NCBI RefSeq assembly: GCF_964204645.1
Contig: NC_134029.1
Coordinates: forward strand, 3,171,001-3,235,000
Reading direction: 5' to 3'
Source of the DNA: Tubulanus polymorphus
Taxonomy: Eukaryota; Nemertea; Palaeonemertea; Tubulaniformes; Tubulanidae
Length of the DNA: 64,000 nucleotides
Position numbers and translations under genes: made by a program. Below are positions 25,009 through 38,400 of the stretch, in pieces (position 1 is the first letter of the stretch; every line of letters starts with the position of its first letter). Below the pieces are notes generated by a model. That model was not told the origin of the DNA, made no database searches, and was given only the letters and a program-made list of their open reading frames with translations.

Positions 25009-27396
25009 TAACAGTAATAGCTACTATAAATAAAAAATCTAAAAGCGCCCCAATTCTTTATATTATACGCGGCGCGAGCACTACACGTACTTTACATATT
25101 GTACATACACAAAATATGTAATATCTGCTCACCTTAGTTTCGACTATGGACTTTATTTCCGAAACACGAATTAATTGTATTTTCCGTGTTTACTGGGGCT
25201 GCACGTATACAGGGGGATATGTATTGTTTTCTATAGGCTATCGACACAAGCTGCTGCTATAAGAATTTTACAGTTTAAGCACAGGTTGTTTGTCATAAAG
25301 CTGCACAGAGTTGTTATTAATGGTTGCGAAATTTGGACGACGGTCAAAAACTGAAGAATCGATTTATGGGGCCTGGAGACTGCAGATATTTTCCGTGGCA
25401 CCTACTCTATGCCGAGTTCAAAGGTACCTGCAGATGTGCGCGGCATCGAGCTTAAATGCCTGTCCAATGGGGTAGCGTTACCACCAGATGGCGCAACCAA
25501 ATACTGGGTCATTCGAAGTGATTTACAGTTCATTTTCAATAAAATTTGAACTTTATTTTTAGGCTTCTAAATCCGAGAGTCATTCTATAGGTGTAAAATT
25601 CTCATTCAGTGTATGGTATTGAATTCACTGAAAATTGAATGTTAAAAGTTGACTCAAATCTATTATGTATAGAAAAAATTGATGCGTGTTAACCCAGTGC
25701 CACTAGCGATCCTGGCGGATTATCGCTGAATCCTTGCTTCCCTCAGTAGCGTTGCCGGTCCCATTCATTTTGCTTCTGTCTACATCTAGCCTAATCAACG
25801 ATAATTTGACATCCGAGTCTATAGGGACCCATTAATATTGAATATTGTACAACTAGTAGTTGAAACTAAACTGCAGGTATTCAATTAGGCCCGGGCTAAG
25901 TGGTGTGATGGGTGCATCCATGAAATTCAAAATCTACCCCAGTGTCTAAGGTTCCAGGGGGGATCGCTAGTTTTTCCAACTCTATTTCCGTGTAATAAGA
26001 TTGCAAGTTACCTATTACTCATAGCTCATGAAGCCAGTCATATATGAAACTGACCATACACCTTCACTAATCTATATAGGCTGTTTCCACTAAAGTGAGC
26101 CCCCAATTCATGAATTCTTTCTCCAGACACTGAAGAAATGATCTGCGCTATACACTAAGATACCATACTAAAAGTAATATCAGCTGATCTACGTCATTAA
26201 GGTAATGATAAGATAAAGGATAGGTCAAAATTATGAATTGTCAAAAAATCTCATGATATAGGATATTTAACATATAGAGTAGATTTTGGGGGTAAATCTC
26301 AGAACTTATTGGAAAGTTAGACATTAAATCAGTTGAAAAATTCGAGACAATGCCGATGATAAAAATGTTACAAATCTTCGACAATAAAAATTTGATTGAT
26401 GGGCATTGATACTTACCCTGAACTCATGTCAAATGATAATTTCACTTTCTCTTCATATCTACATAGATTCACACAATCGGGGACCAAAATGTCACCGTTA
26501 TCGCAGTTTGTGATAATTTTTTCGCTTTTTTCTCAAGTCTCTATCGCAGTTTCAGCTGCTGTCCCAATATGGAATAGAGTCGAGTTCTTGTCTCCCGTCT
26601 TCTACATTTTGACGCTCGATAAAAATAAATTGAATCGGTGAAACCCGTTCACTTTCACGCGGATGATTGTCCTATATACAAATAACCCATTCGATGGGTT
26701 TATCCGCGAAAATTTCCCGAAACCGCGAAATAAATCGACATTTATTAGAGAGTTTCTATCCACCACCAGTGAGTAAATCTAGGATATTATTTACAGATGT
26801 TAATTTGTTGTATATTCATCCGCGGTTCAACTTTTTCCGCTGCCTGCGATTCAATTCGGTTCTGTCTCTCCTCAAAATACCCGTCAACGCGAATTTTACT
26901 GGATTATTTAATGAAATAAGGGTTTATCAATGGATTTCGAATTGTAAAACGAATTCTGGTCCACGTATCTCTCAACAGGAAGGGTACGAGTTTTGTTCGG
27001 ATGGGTTTCCGACATGGGTAATTCGGTTCGATGTGGCAATACAAACTGCAGGTGGCAGCACTAGACGGCAATTTGTGTTTGGTTTCACTTATTCCATTTG
27101 AGACTTATATCTAGGTCTATATGTTAATATGTGCCTTTTCAATTCGAATATCACTACAATCGTTGCGTACTTGTACCCGGTATTTAGAAATGATTTTAAA
27201 TTTTAATACAAAACCGCATAACCAAAATGCAGCAATAACTGAAATCCATCGTTTACGAAAGACGAAAAAAGAATAACTCCCAAAGAAAACAAACAGAAAT
27301 ACTCTATACAAAGTTTTATTAAGAACTTTTAATCATATTTCCGTTCACACATTATGATGGAAGGGTAGTACAGTACGGTACAGTACAGTACGGTGG

Positions 27397-27431
27397 GTAA
27401 GGGTAGGGTAGGGTAGGGTAGGGTAGGGTAG
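27397..27431. repeat. (GGGTA)n repeat
   Basis: About seven GGGTA pentamers following a 'cagtacggta' run. It resembles but is not the TTAGGG telomere repeat. Confidence 0.85.
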
Positions 27432-27544
27432 ATATGCTATGATAATGAAAATACTACTAACACACATCTAAACTACAGTTAACTACAGATGTGTCAATAT
27501 TGTATGAAGGGTTAACAGCCTTAGCGACCATCTTATGTTCAAAG

Positions 27545-27645
27545 ACAGTGGAACCCGCTTAAATTAAACATCATGCTTTACATAAATTTATGTATAGGTG
27601 GACCATATATATCTAAAACTGATTGGGAATAAGCGGGTTTGACTG
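27545..27645. mobile_element. Short MITE with AACCCGCTTA inverted ends
   Basis: The left end CAGTGGAACCCGCTTAAATT and the right end AATAAGCGGGTTTGACTG are imperfect inverted repeats about 100 bp apart. The end type resembles pogo/Tigger-like MITEs (compare 43326-43490 and 50835-51009). Confidence 0.55.
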
Positions 27646-29298
27646 TAAATTCTAAATTCATTTTTGATGCAATTAGTGAAAATTCAATTGTGCTTTAAAT
27701 TCATTCTCAAAGATCCTTCATACATCTAGTCAGAATTCAAATATAATCACTGGCCGATATATTGCAAATTACCAATGGTTTTATTCGTAGACTTTAAGTT
27801 TATTGTAATTAATAATCCAGACATTCTTATATTCACAAATGAGTCTCGCCATTGGTACCTTAGTTGTGTTTTAAAAATAAAACGTACGAATCTAGCACAC
27901 AACAAAATGGATGAGGATAATAAATAAGTTCATGCAATTATTGATAAAAAAAACATTCTTTATCCTACTGATGCATTATATCTAGATCATTAGCCCCGAA
28001 AAGAACAATGAAAATTGAAATGAATATGCAATTAGAGGTGATTTCAATAAGCCAGATTTCAGAGGGAGTACCAACACGTAGTATCTGCCAGGGAACTGAC
28101 ACTAAACCACGTTTGCCATTAGATCTACTTCATACACAGTTTTACCAATATTGCTTTCAAAACTGAATACAATTGAAAAGATGATGGATACACGATTCCT
28201 AATGCTAATGCATCATAGTCTACTCAGCCAAGTTAAATTAAGACAATTTTCATTCTTAATGGTAATTGAGAACTTTAGCAACTAAATCACAAATTTAGAG
28301 CTTGTTTCGTGAAAATGGTGCCTAGCTGATGCTCTATTCACAAAAACTGAAGTCAGGTGGTTTGTGAATTAAGGCCAGTTGTAATTGAACGTATTCTGGC
28401 TGCTTCTATCAGGTTTACAGATAATGATGCTACTCCAGAATAGGTAGAGCATATTCTGGTCAAAATGAATGCGCTGAGGCCAATTGAAAGCTGTCTAAGC
28501 CATATTCTTAGTACAGTATTTTCGTGTCAAAGGCAAAATTTCATTAGAAAACTTCAGTATCAAACCATCTTTATAGTAATGCACCAAATAGAAATAAAAT
28601 ATGGGTAGTTGTATATATAAACATAGTTCCATATACAGTATATAAAATAACATTTCGACAACAGTCAGTCACATGGATAGTCGGCTATATATAATATATA
28701 ACTATTTACATAGAAAACAGAAGAACATCGAATTAAAAGATGCCTAAAATGCATTTATCTTTTTTTTTTTTACACATGATAATGACACCTCTCGGGTTAT
28801 ATCCAAACAATACAGCGGAATTAAGTGTCAAAAAAAAAATAAAAACTCAATTTCTCTTTAAAAATGTTCGACTCAAACGCGAATGTAGATATCTCCAATA
28901 GCGCGACTAGGAGAGAAATACAACCTGGTTTTGATTCATTTGCGTCGCGGTTATTAAACATAATTCTATGAGAAACTAATGAAAAAGTTTACATCGGGAA
29001 ATGATTTGACCATTTTTCGTAAACGTTCGTGTTACTGGTCAATATCTGCTTGATTTCGTTAGTCACATCTACACGACAGGCATCAGCATGGAATACGTGA
29101 CCTCGAGTATCTCGTGACGTTCAATCCCTTTCCTTTTCTACTGATTTTTGCTGCCCTCGTTTGTGTAGATGTGGCAGACTGATCAGTCTGTCTAGTGGTG
29201 CCACCAATTGCACCATGGATGAACTACGTCACACTTGCTGCCATGTAATAATACATCACGCACGCCACTAGCAGTAAACTATTCCACTACATTCTCAC

Positions 29299-29304
<6 letters not shown>

Positions 29305-29338
<34 letters not shown>
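29305..29338. repeat. (CT)n microsatellite
   Basis: About 17 CT units shortly downstream of the GLYR1-type stop codon on the minus strand. Confidence 0.9.
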
Positions 29339-29339
<1 letters not shown>

Positions 29340-29453
29340 AAGAAACTCTTCTCAGTATTGTTAGTTTCGGCGAATGAATGAATTTACAATGATGAATAAT
29401 AACTCCGCTAGTGTTCGTTCGCTAGTCGCCCAGTTAGCACTTCAATATTTCAT

Positions 29454-32400
29454 TTAGAACATGGCTGCCTTGTAAACTGCGCTGGTGTCGTTTTCACCAT
29501 ACCCCATAGCTTTTGCTTTCTTGAACAACTGCAATTAAAACAATTTCATAAAGAACACTTAAAAAATTCCTTCAAAAATTGGTAAAATTAGAGAGTGCAG
29601 AGACATGGTATTGAATGAACAGTATGTGCTTAAATTCCCAAACTAAGAATGAAAAAGAAAATTCCTGAAGATGACTACTTACTACTAACAATTAGGATAT
29701 AATCATAACGTTGAGTAAACTACTAGCTCACAGAAATATTTTCAGACTTTATTTTTCATTCTGAGCGTGGGATTTCTTTATACGGTATTATCGAAATGCA
29801 GTAATCATCTATTACTGACCTCATTTGCTGCTGCACAAACTACTAATGGTTGTTCGACTGTGTCACTCATGTGTAAGGCCAAGCGGAGATCTTTTTGTTG
29901 ATGTTGTAACGCCAAATTTGGGTCGAAATCTTCGATCATCATCGCTGCAAAAAAAATAAGCGAGTTATAATTAAAAACATTCAACGACCTATTTGGATAT
30001 TGGTAGTTCTTAATCAGTGAAACTATGTCAAATCGAATCTATAACTACCAACGGAACCCAGTTTTTTGTTTAGTTGTGTATTTTTTTGTAAGTGTATAAT
30101 AATATCTATGGATACCTAGTACACGTTATTTTAGGGGTTCTGTGTGAGTTGATGTACATTATGTCATCAATATTGGCATTTCAAAACAATTGTGGAATTT
30201 GGCGTTTATTTTGTAGTTCAATATTCACCAGTATTTCATTTGTCTTATCGTATATTTGATAAATCTTAATTTTTCTTTTTGGAGAGGATGTGCACTACAT
30301 CATCAATATATCAAATCTAGTTTGGTTGGCAGTCAGGGTTAGGTTCAATTCAATTATCAATATTGAAATCCAAAATCACTTCATTGATCCGTAATACTAT
30401 ATGATTCATATTATTCATTGTCGACAATATTAACCAACATTCATACGTTTTTTTTCAAGGCGTCAATAAACCTTCAAGTTAGTTTTCTAGTATATACCTT
30501 GTCCTTTAGTTCGGGTTAACGGACTGGATAGTGATGACAACGCTAACACTTCAAGTAGATCTTCCTGTTTAATACCGATACGGTCCGCTAATGCCATACC
30601 CTCGGCTAAACCACTGGTCATTACACCGGCTATAGACGATACACATAATCTCATACGAGCTCCATTTCCAACATCACCTAAAAGAAATATCATTATATCA
30701 GCAATCATTTCAACTCAATTCGCAGTGAATCGGTCTTAAGTAAGCGTTTCTCTTGACTTCTAAGTCTCGACTGGGCACATGGGCCCAAATTCCCGACGTT
30801 AGGCTAAAACTAAACAAAATCTAATCAATAGGTTCGATGGGTTTGAAGCAGTGCTCTGAAAATTTTTGCTGCTATAATCAATAACTACAGTGAAATTTCG
30901 TTATAACAAGCCCAGATAGTTTCAAATCGCTATTAAGCCCAGATAGTTTCAAATCGCTATTAAGCCCAGATAGTTTCAAATCGCTATTAAGCCCAGATAG
31001 TTTCAAATCGCTATTAAGCCCAGATAGTTTCAAATCGCTATTAAATTTCTTTCTGCAGCTATCCAACTCGTAATCAATCAAACGAAATATTTTCAGCATT
31101 ACTTTATGCACAGAAATGAATATTGACGATTCAATGGATGATGTACTCACCGAGATATAGTGATTTTTTCGACATTGATTCGAAGCATGAGTAGCAGTCG
31201 TCGTATAAAGATTTATCACCGGCTGCTAAAATGATCAGTTCACCGTCGAGAGCTGGCTGTCTGCTACCACAAACCGGAGCTTCGAGGAACCGTCCTCCGC
31301 GCGCAGTTATTGCCTTAAAAACAAGTCATACAACACCAGGTATAATAGAGTACTAACAATCACAATCATAGACGTGATCACTCAAGAGTTATTGAGCAGT
31401 GACCTGGACAAACTGTTCACGCTGATGCCTACTGGATGCATCAAATAAGTAAAATCATTCTGCGTAAATGCTATCTGATTCTGGAATTGAATCACCTCAC
31501 ATGCTGCAGTATCGTTTTGATAGTATCTGCATTTTAGTAACGAGTGAGAGATCTACTTTTGAACGCACTCTGCAATTAAGCACGGGCCAAATCTGACTCG
31601 GGTCCGGTGTGGGCCAATTTGACCAGGGCCAAATCATCTCCCTGCGATCGCGGCATATGAGGGCTAGAGCATCACTATATCAAATCTATATCCTCAAAAT
31701 TCTAGTTGACTTACCTGATAAATATCTGTAACAGTTTCTACATCAACAGTCGACATATCGACGTATGATTTACCTGGTCGTATATTGTTTAAAATACCAT
31801 TATTGCCAAACACCATCTGAATGAATAAATTATAGAAAGTTACAGACACAATAAATGAATGTCTGATGGCTGTAAATTATATCTCACAGTTATAGTTTAT
31901 CAATAACTGATTTTAAATTATTGATATCATTTTCAACATTATTTCTTAAACAGTTTGCTTACAAACTGGGGCATTACGGTTTACCAATGGATAGTGACAG
32001 AGTAATAACTAAAACAGCATTTTGCTATGGTATATACATGTATTTGGTAGTTTACTTTAACCAAATTAGGCCCCTAGATCCAGTTACACTGTTACAGTTT
32101 AAAATTTGACTCATAAGTTTAAACATTTCAAATGAACTAATTTCAACTCTATCGGATCAAACTACAAGGAAAACTGGCCCTAGTGATCAATCGAAACCTG
32201 TACGTACATCTTTCACAGCGACCGGGTCGGAAACGCAAGAGAACGTTATGTCACATGATTGCACGACTTCAGCTGCGTTCAAACCTTTCAACGCTCCGAC
32301 TTTCACGAAATCTCGACACTGAAAATAATAGAAACAACGCTGATATAATATTGAATCATTAGAATCCATTTTAACTACAGTTGCGAGTTTCATGTATAGT

Positions 32401-35400
32401 GGAATCTTCATATTTCTTCACATCGTTTTTTACTATGTTTCACTGTAAAAAAGACACTGCAGTTAAATACATCATCAAATTTTTTTGCAAATACGGTACA
32501 TTGTAGTATTTTGTGAAAGTTTTCACATGTTTTTTGAAAATTTGTTCACTTTTCACTGAAATTACAATATCTCCTCGTCTATTTGTTACTAAATGTATGG
32601 AGATGATTTTCTATGAAATATCCACGCTTGTGAGAGTTTATCATTGATTAGACGGCCTACCCTCCCCGCGGCGGAGAATGAACTCAACCGAATACTGCAA
32701 GCTGTTATCCCTGTAACTGCATCAGAAAATCCAATAATACCAGCCAGGCTAGAACATCAACGAATAGCGCTTTGAGAGGATAAATTCACAACACTGAGAG
32801 TAGAATAGAACCTTCAAACCATTCCTACAACACACTGCGTGGATGGAATAGACCTCCATTAAACAGGTAAGACTCAATACTAACTGTTACATGTGGTAAC
32901 AAATTGAAATAGGTAGTATTGTCGATTCATTATTCAGCAGAAATATAGCACAAATATCTTCACATCGAATATATTACAGAAACGGGTAAATATATATCAG
33001 CATCTACCGAGATCTCGCTGAGACCCAGCTGTTTACCTGGATTGATGCCAATAATAAATATATACCGCTCACGTGGGATATATGATAATGATAAAATAAG
33101 CCGGCGTATTAGCACGATTCTGGGAGACTGGAAAAAAATTACTACCAATCAATCATGGTATATGTCAAAAAGCGCAGCATGAAAGCAGGTGTTGCAAGGG
33201 TTGTAGAATTGTCAATAAACTGGGGTAGGCAAATTGATAGTTTGAAATTATGTTTAAAAAGACCTGCAGTAGTGAAGATTTAACAACCAATCATCTGATA
33301 TTCCTCAAATATTTATATATTTGAAAAAAAAGTGAATTTATTACCCGGAATATCAGGTTTAGTAGGTTTAGTAGGGTTAGGTTAACAGATTTTTGTGGTT
33401 AATACTTCAATATTGCGGGTTCTGAAGTTGATGGGTCATCATCATCATCACTTCAATACACTAGAACAGATAACAATGGTTCTATTGATGTCGCGAAAGG
33501 TTCCTAAACTCGCACACCAAACGGGTGTCCTGTTTCCCCTTTCATCCGAGAATAATGGTTTAACCCAGGCGATGATGATTGCCATTCGGCTCATATTAGA
33601 AGCATGTGACACATGGTACAAAGTACGAGCGCCGAACTGAACATATACACACATACACTTTAAACCACAGGGATTGGAGGTGCAAGATCTCTAACCATTA
33701 ACGAAATCATTCCCCGAGCCACTATTCCGATTCAGAGACTTTTACCATGTAAGTACAAGAATTCATGATTATACCAGGATCGATTTATTTCGAAGGGGCT
33801 CTTATTATGTCGGTGTAGTAAAGAATTCGTGATTATCAATAGAATGTAATATTGATAATAAGGCCGTGTATGTGGATGCTTACATTAGAAGTCGATCAGT
33901 ACGAACTAATAAATGGACTGACACCAAATTACGAATAAAATGACACATTTACGTGTTATCAGCGTTCACGCAGAATCTGTGTCAAAATATTCCACATTCA
34001 GTCGTTACCATAGCTACATACAATGAAGTATCGGATATTCGAAGATTCGTTTTGTCAAAAATGTTTTTTTTTCGTCATCGTCGGTTGTCGATAATTCACG
34101 ACCCTGGATATACGTAAACAAGTTTATTCTGCATCAAAATTGGCAACGTTTAGCGAAGAACTGTTTTAAAATCGATCTATACCGGGTAAATACATCTTAA
34201 AACAACCGCGCCCAACAACGATATCACAAACAGTGTAATAATGAGCTTTAACTTGTCGCGATAAAATGAAAATATCGATTAACTTTAAAATGAAATGAAC
34301 CCCGAAACTAAGAATGAAATAATGAGTAAGGAATGTGTTGATATCATGGTTTCGACATTATCCTTATAGTCATCTTCAGTAATACTAAAGAGTGGCCACT
34401 TGAAAGAATGACATGCTTTTACCCTGACTATTCCCTGACATGCACGTTGTTTTCCCTGAATCGATCTGCTAATAATCCAATCAATAAATACAGTCAAGTA
34501 CGTAAGGCATGGACAGAAACTCTTTGATTATATACAATCCAAGCATTCTCAATACATTTCCCCGACTTTTCTCAGATTTCCACATTGAATAAACTATTTA
34601 ACATGTATATTTTTGGGTTCATTTTAGATTATCATGGACAAAACCTAGAATGTAAATTATTGAAGAGGGAGGAGTCTGTCAACTATTCAAACAATGCCTA
34701 CAGCGCTGCTTAGCTACCGAATAGTGCCTATCGCGATGCCGATCAAAAACTTCATCTCCGTATTTGTACCGACCCTTGTTGCAATGTTCTATATTTGTAC
34801 AATGATGAATCCAGCGACTGCCGCAGCTACGAGCAGCTGCGACGGACCGTGTCGATGTGAAGGTCGCGTGGTTACCTGCGATAACGCGGCATTTACGAGC
34901 GTACCTAACGACCTTCCCGCCGATCTCAAAACTCTGCGTATAACGCGCAGTCGACTGACGACGATCGACGGCATCGACGTCTATAAACACATCACCGAAC
35001 TGACGCTGATCGCTAATGACATACGCGCTTTATCGGAGCGTTCGTTCCAAAACAATATTCATCTCGAATCGGTGAATTTAAAACAAAACCAACTGCAGAT
35101 GTTCGATACATCGGTATTGAGCGGATTACCGAATTTACGCGACCTTGACCTAAGTTTCAACGAGATAAACCGCATCGAGATAGGATCGTCGTCGACTGGC
35201 TGGCCGGTCGGAAATCAGATCCGCCGTTTGAAATTACGAGGTAATAAACTCGAAACGATCGAATCGTCGTTTCTAAATGGTTTACGCCACGTCGAATATA
35301 TTGATCTCAGCGCGAACGTAATCGCGACTATTCACAATCGCACATTCACGTCGTCATCGTTGATCGAGGTCGATCTAAGCGCGAACCGCCTCAAAGCATT

Positions 35401-38400
35401 ACCGGCTCACTTCTTCGACAATCGCAACCGCATCGAGAAACTGAATCTTTCCGAAAACGAACTATCCGAATTACCGTACACCGCGTTCTCAAACCTGAAC
35501 GCTTTAAAAGAGTTGAATCTAGATAGAAACAAACTCGAATGTTTGAATCCGAGAGTATTCGAAAATCTCAGCGGGTTAGAGGAGCTTAGGTTGAGTTATA
35601 ATCGTTTTCGCGAAATCCCACCGGCCGTATTTCAGAAGAATTCGCATCTACAGATTCTCGTGTTGTCAAATTTACCGAATCTAACACGGATTCAGGGTAA
35701 TTCGTTCGAGGGTCTCGGAAAATTACGCGCCTTGAATTTGAGTCGTAACCGTAAACTACGCCTGTTGCACGAGGATCTATTCCAGGCGTTGACGTCGATC
35801 GAATCGCTGAGCCTTGAATTCAACAACCACTCGTCGCTTTACTACGAATCATTCCAACCGATCCTCGCGAGATCGGTTCGTCTGTCGATTCACGACAACC
35901 CGCTGCGGTGTAACTGCGCCGTACGCTGGATCCGCGATCGCGCGACCAACACCTCCACCGCATTTACCCTCCCTCTAGTCGACCAAATCCGCTGCCAGTC
36001 GCCCGAGTCGTTAAGGAACCGCCGCGTCGCCGATATCCCGCCGGAGAATCTAACGTGCGTCGCCGCGAACGTAACTTCGCATACGCCGGACACGTTTTTC
36101 AAAATCGGTAAATCAGCCGTGTTGAAATGTTCGGTAACCGGGCGACCGCGGCCGCTGATCGAGTGGCGTACACCGCGTGGTCAGATATTCCGGCACGACG
36201 ACTACCTGACGAACGCCGAGAACAGCCGCGTCTCGCACTTCGATATTCAATCGCACGAGTATCACGAGGATCATTACTGGCACGAGTCGGAGTTCTACTC
36301 GCGTAACACGACCAACGACCGCGTGAAGATTCTCTCAAACGGGAATCTGTTTATCGATTACGTGCTACGCTCGGACGCCGGACAGTACACGTGCACGGCG
36401 AAGAACCCGGGCGGTAACGCGACGGTCGCGATCGACGTCAAACTCAACTACCTCGTCATCAAAGACATCACGATCGCGAGTTTAATCGTCGGATTCAGCA
36501 GCGCCGGCGTATTCTTCGGCCTCGGAATCCTGATCGGAATCGTACGATTCGTGCGTCGCAAGTGTTCGGAGAACGAACGCCGACGCAAGAGCATGAGAAA
36601 CATCCTCGACACGCTCGACCAGTACAAATCGTTACAGTTCGATAAACTCGATAAAATGCGCGATAACTACGGCACGCAGGTGTCGAAAATCAAAGAGAAC
36701 TGCATCGTGCAGATGGACCGCATGCGCGAGAATTACTGTACGCAGATCGCGAAAATACGCGACAACTGCGCGTCGCAGATGGATAAACTACGCGAGAATT
36801 ACAACAATCAGATGAGTCGCATTAAAGACTACAGCAGTCACCAGATCGACAAGATCCGCGAGAATTACAACAATCAGATGATTAAAATACGCGACTACGG
36901 CGCGAATCAGTTGGAGAAACTACGCGAAACGTACAAACTACAACATCAACATCTCATCAAAATACTCGAGACGATGAACATGGATAACTGTCGCGGTGTC
37001 ATGGAAACCGAATGTCTACCGAACGAGCAGCTGTTCATAGATGCCAACTTCTCATCGATTCTCGACGCGTCTGCCAAGCGTTTATCGCGCGATTCCATCA
37101 GCGATTCGGAATTCGTAACGGCTTGTAGCGATTCCGACGGAATCTCGCTCGATTTACTCACCGTCGAACCGGAATTCCCGCCGGAGACAATTTCTATGCA
37201 CGACCTCGAAACGGAACGTGACCCGGAACTGGAGCGGACGAACGTCGAATCTCACGACGACGACGACCCGATCGACTCGGCGACAGACGTCCGCCCGGTC
37301 GACGAGTTTAATATCGACGTGAGCGGCAGCGAATCGGAGGATGAGACGACGCGAAGATGCAACAATGACTCGTCGGAGGATAGCGACTCGACTCCGACTT
37401 TATCCGTAACGAGTCCGCAAATACACATCGTACCTAAAAATATCAATTCACCATCGGCCGACGACGAACGCGAATCAATCGATGAATTCGACATTGTTTA
37501 AACATCTCCACTATATTATTATCAACATTATCTCGTACGCACGTGAACGATGAAATTAAAACCCAGTTAACTCAATTCAAAGACTCATAGGGAAATTTAT
37601 TCACCAAAAACTAAAAATCAAAAGACATGTTTCAGTCTCTCTATAGAGACCACCATCAGCACACCCAGTTCTTGTATACCGTTGATTGAAAATGCAAACT
37701 CACGACTATGGAACTGGATCTAGGTGCCAAGAGAGAGAGAGAGTTTGAAACGTCTTCTTTTTGAATTTTTGATAAATGAACTTCTTTTCAAAATCTTTAT
37801 TGGATTTTAATTTTATTATAAAATCATCATTACTTTTCTTCTCTTCATGTTATCTCTATATATATATATATATACATAGATATATATATATATTACTCAT
37901 TATAAACTGGGATCGATTCTTAGAGCTCAAGTCATGTAAGAAATGGATTTTCACTCAGGGTCGCGCGACAGATTTATCTCCGCATTAACATAAGCATAAG
38001 TGAAATGAGACCAAATACTAACAATATTATTGTACATTTTTATCCGAGACTTGTTTATTGTGATTGAGAATGTTATTCCTCATATTTTCCCCATGAACTA
38101 TGTACATGATAAGATAACCCTGTATCAATCATATGATATACAAAGTTAACCATATTTGCATTGTTCTTTTCATTAGAAATACCGGTAATGTACTTAATAT
38201 CGGCCGGGGTCAAGAAGTTTTTTCATTTGAAATTTTCATCGGGATAAGATGCATATCATGTAATACAGACTTGAATGAACTCGATTAAATGTAATGCAGT
38301 AGACTGCCTCGTTATTACTCACTACAGGATTAGCCGTAAAGATGTTTAGGAAAATCTGGTTAAAATGGACAACCGAGTCTACAGGGCCCAGTCAACAATT

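Larger units (their letters stand above)
25009..29453. other. Intergenic / GLYR1 3' untranslated region
   Basis: Lies between the AFF-like start codon and the GLYR1-type stop codon, both on the minus strand. Minus-strand AATAAA signals at 27785-27780 and 27320-27315 could end a long GLYR1 3' UTR. A minus-strand donor-like site at about 25131 (AAACTAAG|gtgagc) may belong to an untranslated 5' exon of the AFF-like gene. Open frames at 26396-26641 and 26667-27101 (plus) have no recognisable features. Confidence 0.4.

Noticed and set aside
26396-27101. Plus-strand frames of 81 and 144 codons
   Set aside because: No recognisable motif, mixed composition, and located in the probable GLYR1 3' region; chance frames are likely.
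33437-33454. His-rich short frame (CATCAT run)
   Set aside because: A few CAT triplets in a non-conserved intron frame; no evidence of coding.
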